Both the position numbers and the translations under genes were made by a program. The notes beneath the pieces are model-generated. The model ran no database searches. It saw nothing but the letters and a program-made list of their open reading frames with translations, and was not told where the DNA came from. Shown here one piece after another: positions 61,182-64,000 of a DNA stretch of 64,000 bases. Positions within the stretch are counted from its first letter, which is position 1. Every line of letters begins with the position of its first letter. Source of the stretch: Gymnogyps californianus (lineage: Eukaryota > Chordata > Aves > Accipitriformes > Cathartidae); contig NC_059475.1 of assembly GCF_018139145.2 (NCBI RefSeq), positions 5,679,437 through 5,743,436 of the forward strand, given 5' to 3'.

Positions 61182-64000
61182 GTATGTATTTGTTTATATA
61201 GTAGTTGGTAATTTTAAATAACTTTTCTTTTGTGTTTTGCCTTGAAAGACAGAATGGCTCTCTTAATAGATCCTGACTCCAAATCTGACCTGTGTCTGAC
61301 TGTGTTAATTCTGCCCCTTATCTGAAGCGTGAACAAATAAAGTACATATCATTTAAAATTCATTTAAGTCTCTTTTAAGAGGATCTTAAATGAGACAAAA
61401 ATCTTGCTATGACTTCTTGCACACAGATGATTTTTCACCCTACACACACTTTTTTGATCATGGAATGCTGTTCCATATTTCAATGTATAAGGTGGTGCTT
61501 TTCTGTTTCGGGAAAGTAGGATACAAGTGCATGCTCAGTTTTGGCTGCAGACATGTAGCTATTCATGCAGATTCAATGGGTTGCATAGGAGGCAAGAAAA
61601 CATGAAATTTTTCTCTGCATCCTATACTGACCTTTTTTCCAGCTGATTCCCTTGTGCAACTCTGGACAAGAATTATCCAACACTAGTGCTTCAGGGTGTT
61701 CCATCAAAAGAATTGGACTGCTTAGGAAATCACTGTTCTAATACTACATATTCTTCATTATTTTAACTCTTCTCTCTTCAAAGGAAAACTTATGAATCTT
61801 ACCTTGAGAGTTTTTCAGCCAAATATCATTAAATGAATAGAATCAAATGTTTGTTTGTTATCTGAACTCAGATAAAAGTGTAAAGCAGTTGTGATGACAG
61901 ACAACTCAGTTTCTATGGAAGACAAATGAACACATAAAGAGAATCAAGAGGCTTCTTTGTTCTGTTGCTCAAAAGGTCTTTGACTGCCCAGTTGAAGTTC
62001 TCATCTGTGTTGCAACTGATCTATTCCCCTTTTACAGTCTTGCTCTTCTAGCACAACTGTTTCTGAAGCAATTTTTTTTCATTTGTCTGTTCTTTTATCC
62101 TGTGAGGTTTTTTATTTAAATTAAATTATTTTATGTCTCCAGGAGAAAATGCTTGGCAGAGAAGATATTAGTATCACAAAGGTGACAAATAGTAAGGAGG
62201 ATATATGTATTGTCTCTGTTTTGTTAATTAAATCCTCAAGATGAAATTTTTATTGGACGTGGTAAATCATCTGGAAGATGAACAATAATTGTATTTCCAA
62301 AGATTTGAAATGATGGAGAAGTTGGACATTGCCTAGGACAAAGAAACTTGCAAACACGAGAAGGAAGGAGACACAGACCTCCAATGTCTGAGATAAGCAG
62401 AAGAACCTGTGGTTAATCCAACACTTAAATGAATTTAGACTTTGTACTGTTATGGTAAACCCAGCAGTTTACCATTGTTCCAGTAATAGGTTAACTGTGT
62501 AATTGGGAGCGTGTTTATAAGGAATTTTCTTGTGCATTGTTAAGAAATCAGATCTTGTTTAGAGATGGAATTGGTATAGCTGAAATAACGACATTCCCTG
62601 GGTAAGTTAATTTTTACACATACACAGTGCTTTGCGTGCCACAGTATAACACTGAGTGCAAATGCACCTGGAAAGCTGATGTTCAAGATGACTTCCTCTC
62701 TCAGAAAACTGAAGTGAAATATGCCCAAATACACAGTGTGCAAACCTGTGCTGTGTTAGATTTGTTTGATTAGTGACCGATTTTCTTCACTGATTGAAAA
62801 CTAGGTTCTGTTTGTTTTCCTTCTCTGAGTGTTACTGTTTATAGAATGTACTTGTTGAAAAGACTTATGGTGCTGGAAATAGGATTAGGACTTGATAATA
62901 TTTTGACCTATTTTTCTGAACTTGAGAAGAGGATAGTGACCATGCCATTTCTAAAAAAGATAAAAATAGAAGCTACTATTCTCCCTCGGTTTGAGCTAGA
63001 ATTCTTAAAAGTTTCGATTTCATTTGAAGTTTTTCTAATGCATTAGAAATAATGATGAATCATAATAGTTGTCTATCTAAAGCTTTTATGTTCCCCTCTC
63101 TCCCACAAATCACTTCTCCACTGCGTAGGAAATAAAAATTCAGCAAAGGTAAGTAATATCAAAGGTTCTATTCAAAGTGGTGAGAAATGTGTGTGAATGA
63201 CCTCTAAGTGTTTGCACTGCCTCATGGAATTCTGCTGTATTTTTGATAATAAATAATTGTGGTGAAATTATGGTTACAGAGATAACTGGTTTTTGTGTTT
63301 TCTGGTGTTTTTTCCCCATGGCTAATAACCTGTATTGATGTGTAAATTGCTAGTGATAACGCAACTATTTTCTGTCTATATTGAGGAACCTTACTGTGTT
63401 AATGTTCTTAATTGACTTGATTTTTATCCTTATTTTTTACTGTATTCTGCCTGCCTTATGGTATGTAAATACTGGTTTTTTAAATAAGATGCACATAGTG
63501 ATATTTTCTTCATGCCATTGTATCACGTAAAACATTCCTGAGGCCTTTTTCTGGCAAATTTGTATTCTAACATTATAAGAGTAATTTTGAAGATTTATTG
63601 CACTGAAACATTTGAATGATGGATTTATGTCACTACTGATTTAAAAAAAAAAAAAGTCCCAAATCTATTCAGAGATCAGCAAAATTAGATACATACTAGC
63701 TAAGAAATTATTAATTGCTATTATTTCTCATTACTTAAAAAATATGTTCTCATGCTGATGAGTTCTGAAGTCTTTGAAATCATGCAAGTATAACTGCACA
63801 CATGCATCCAACACTCCCACTTTTTTAGCACTCAGATTGAAGTCATGTGAAGGTATTCCTCACTGGAATGGAACTGTGTCAAACAGACACAACAGCAGAT
63901 AGGTGCAGTCCGTGCCTGAGGAGCTTGCGGGTGAGTGATGTTTATGGGCATCTTGAGTGTTCCTAGAGGCTTGGTTCTACAAAGTGTTAAAGTTCTAGGG
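61182..64000 (+). other. Start of GAS2 intron after coding exon 3
   Basis: Begins with donor GTATGT. AT-rich with short ORFs only. I searched for the next GAS2 exon by its expected protein (a conserved HKQPREV block) and did not find it, so it lies beyond the window. An A13 run sits near 63643-63655. No repeat family is recognised. Confidence 0.75.

Overview
This window is vertebrate nuclear DNA, almost certainly from a bird. It is sparse in genes, AT-rich overall with a few sharp GC-rich islands. It carries spliced exons with GT/AG borders, a CR1 3' fragment, a solo LTR of a type very common in avian genomes, and old MIR/CORE-SINE-like fragments. Two genes are recognisable from their proteins: FANCF on the minus strand (743-1852) and the first coding part of GAS2 on the plus strand (three exons, 32492-61181). 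The two genes are also neighbours in divergent orientation in human, so this is conserved amniote synteny.

Layout. 1-742: FANCF 3' UTR and downstream flank. 743-1852: FANCF as a single coding exon. About 1150-2010: the FANCF CpG-rich promoter and 5' half, with CCAAT boxes and a CRE. 2041-22140: about 20 kb with no recognised gene, containing one GC-rich block (2235-3260), G-runs and old SINE-like fragments near 14.6-15.0 kb. 22140-23480: a second CpG island that best fits a GAS2 promoter and first non-coding exon. 23481-32472: probable GAS2 intron 1, with a CR1 piece near 29.95 kb. 32473-32633: GAS2 first coding exon. 32634-41374: intron with a 587-bp solo LTR flanked by a 5-bp target-site duplication. 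41375-41499: second coding exon. 41500-61039: a 19.5-kb intron with old LINE/SINE fragments and two unexplained GC-rich patches (57.0 and 58.2-58.7 kb). 61040-61181: third coding exon. 61182-64000: start of the next intron. The rest of GAS2 (end of the CH domain, the GAR domain and the C-terminus) lies beyond the window.

The two genes are not known to share a pathway. FANCF is an adaptor in the Fanconi anaemia core ubiquitin-ligase complex in the nucleus. GAS2 links actin filaments and microtubules. I found no new biological system. The points worth a second look are the candidate GAS2 promoter island with its upstream ORF, the clean solo LTR in antisense orientation inside GAS2, the GC-rich patches that no gene explains, and the ancient retroposon fragments. 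Repeat assignments are from memory of consensus sequences and were not computed.
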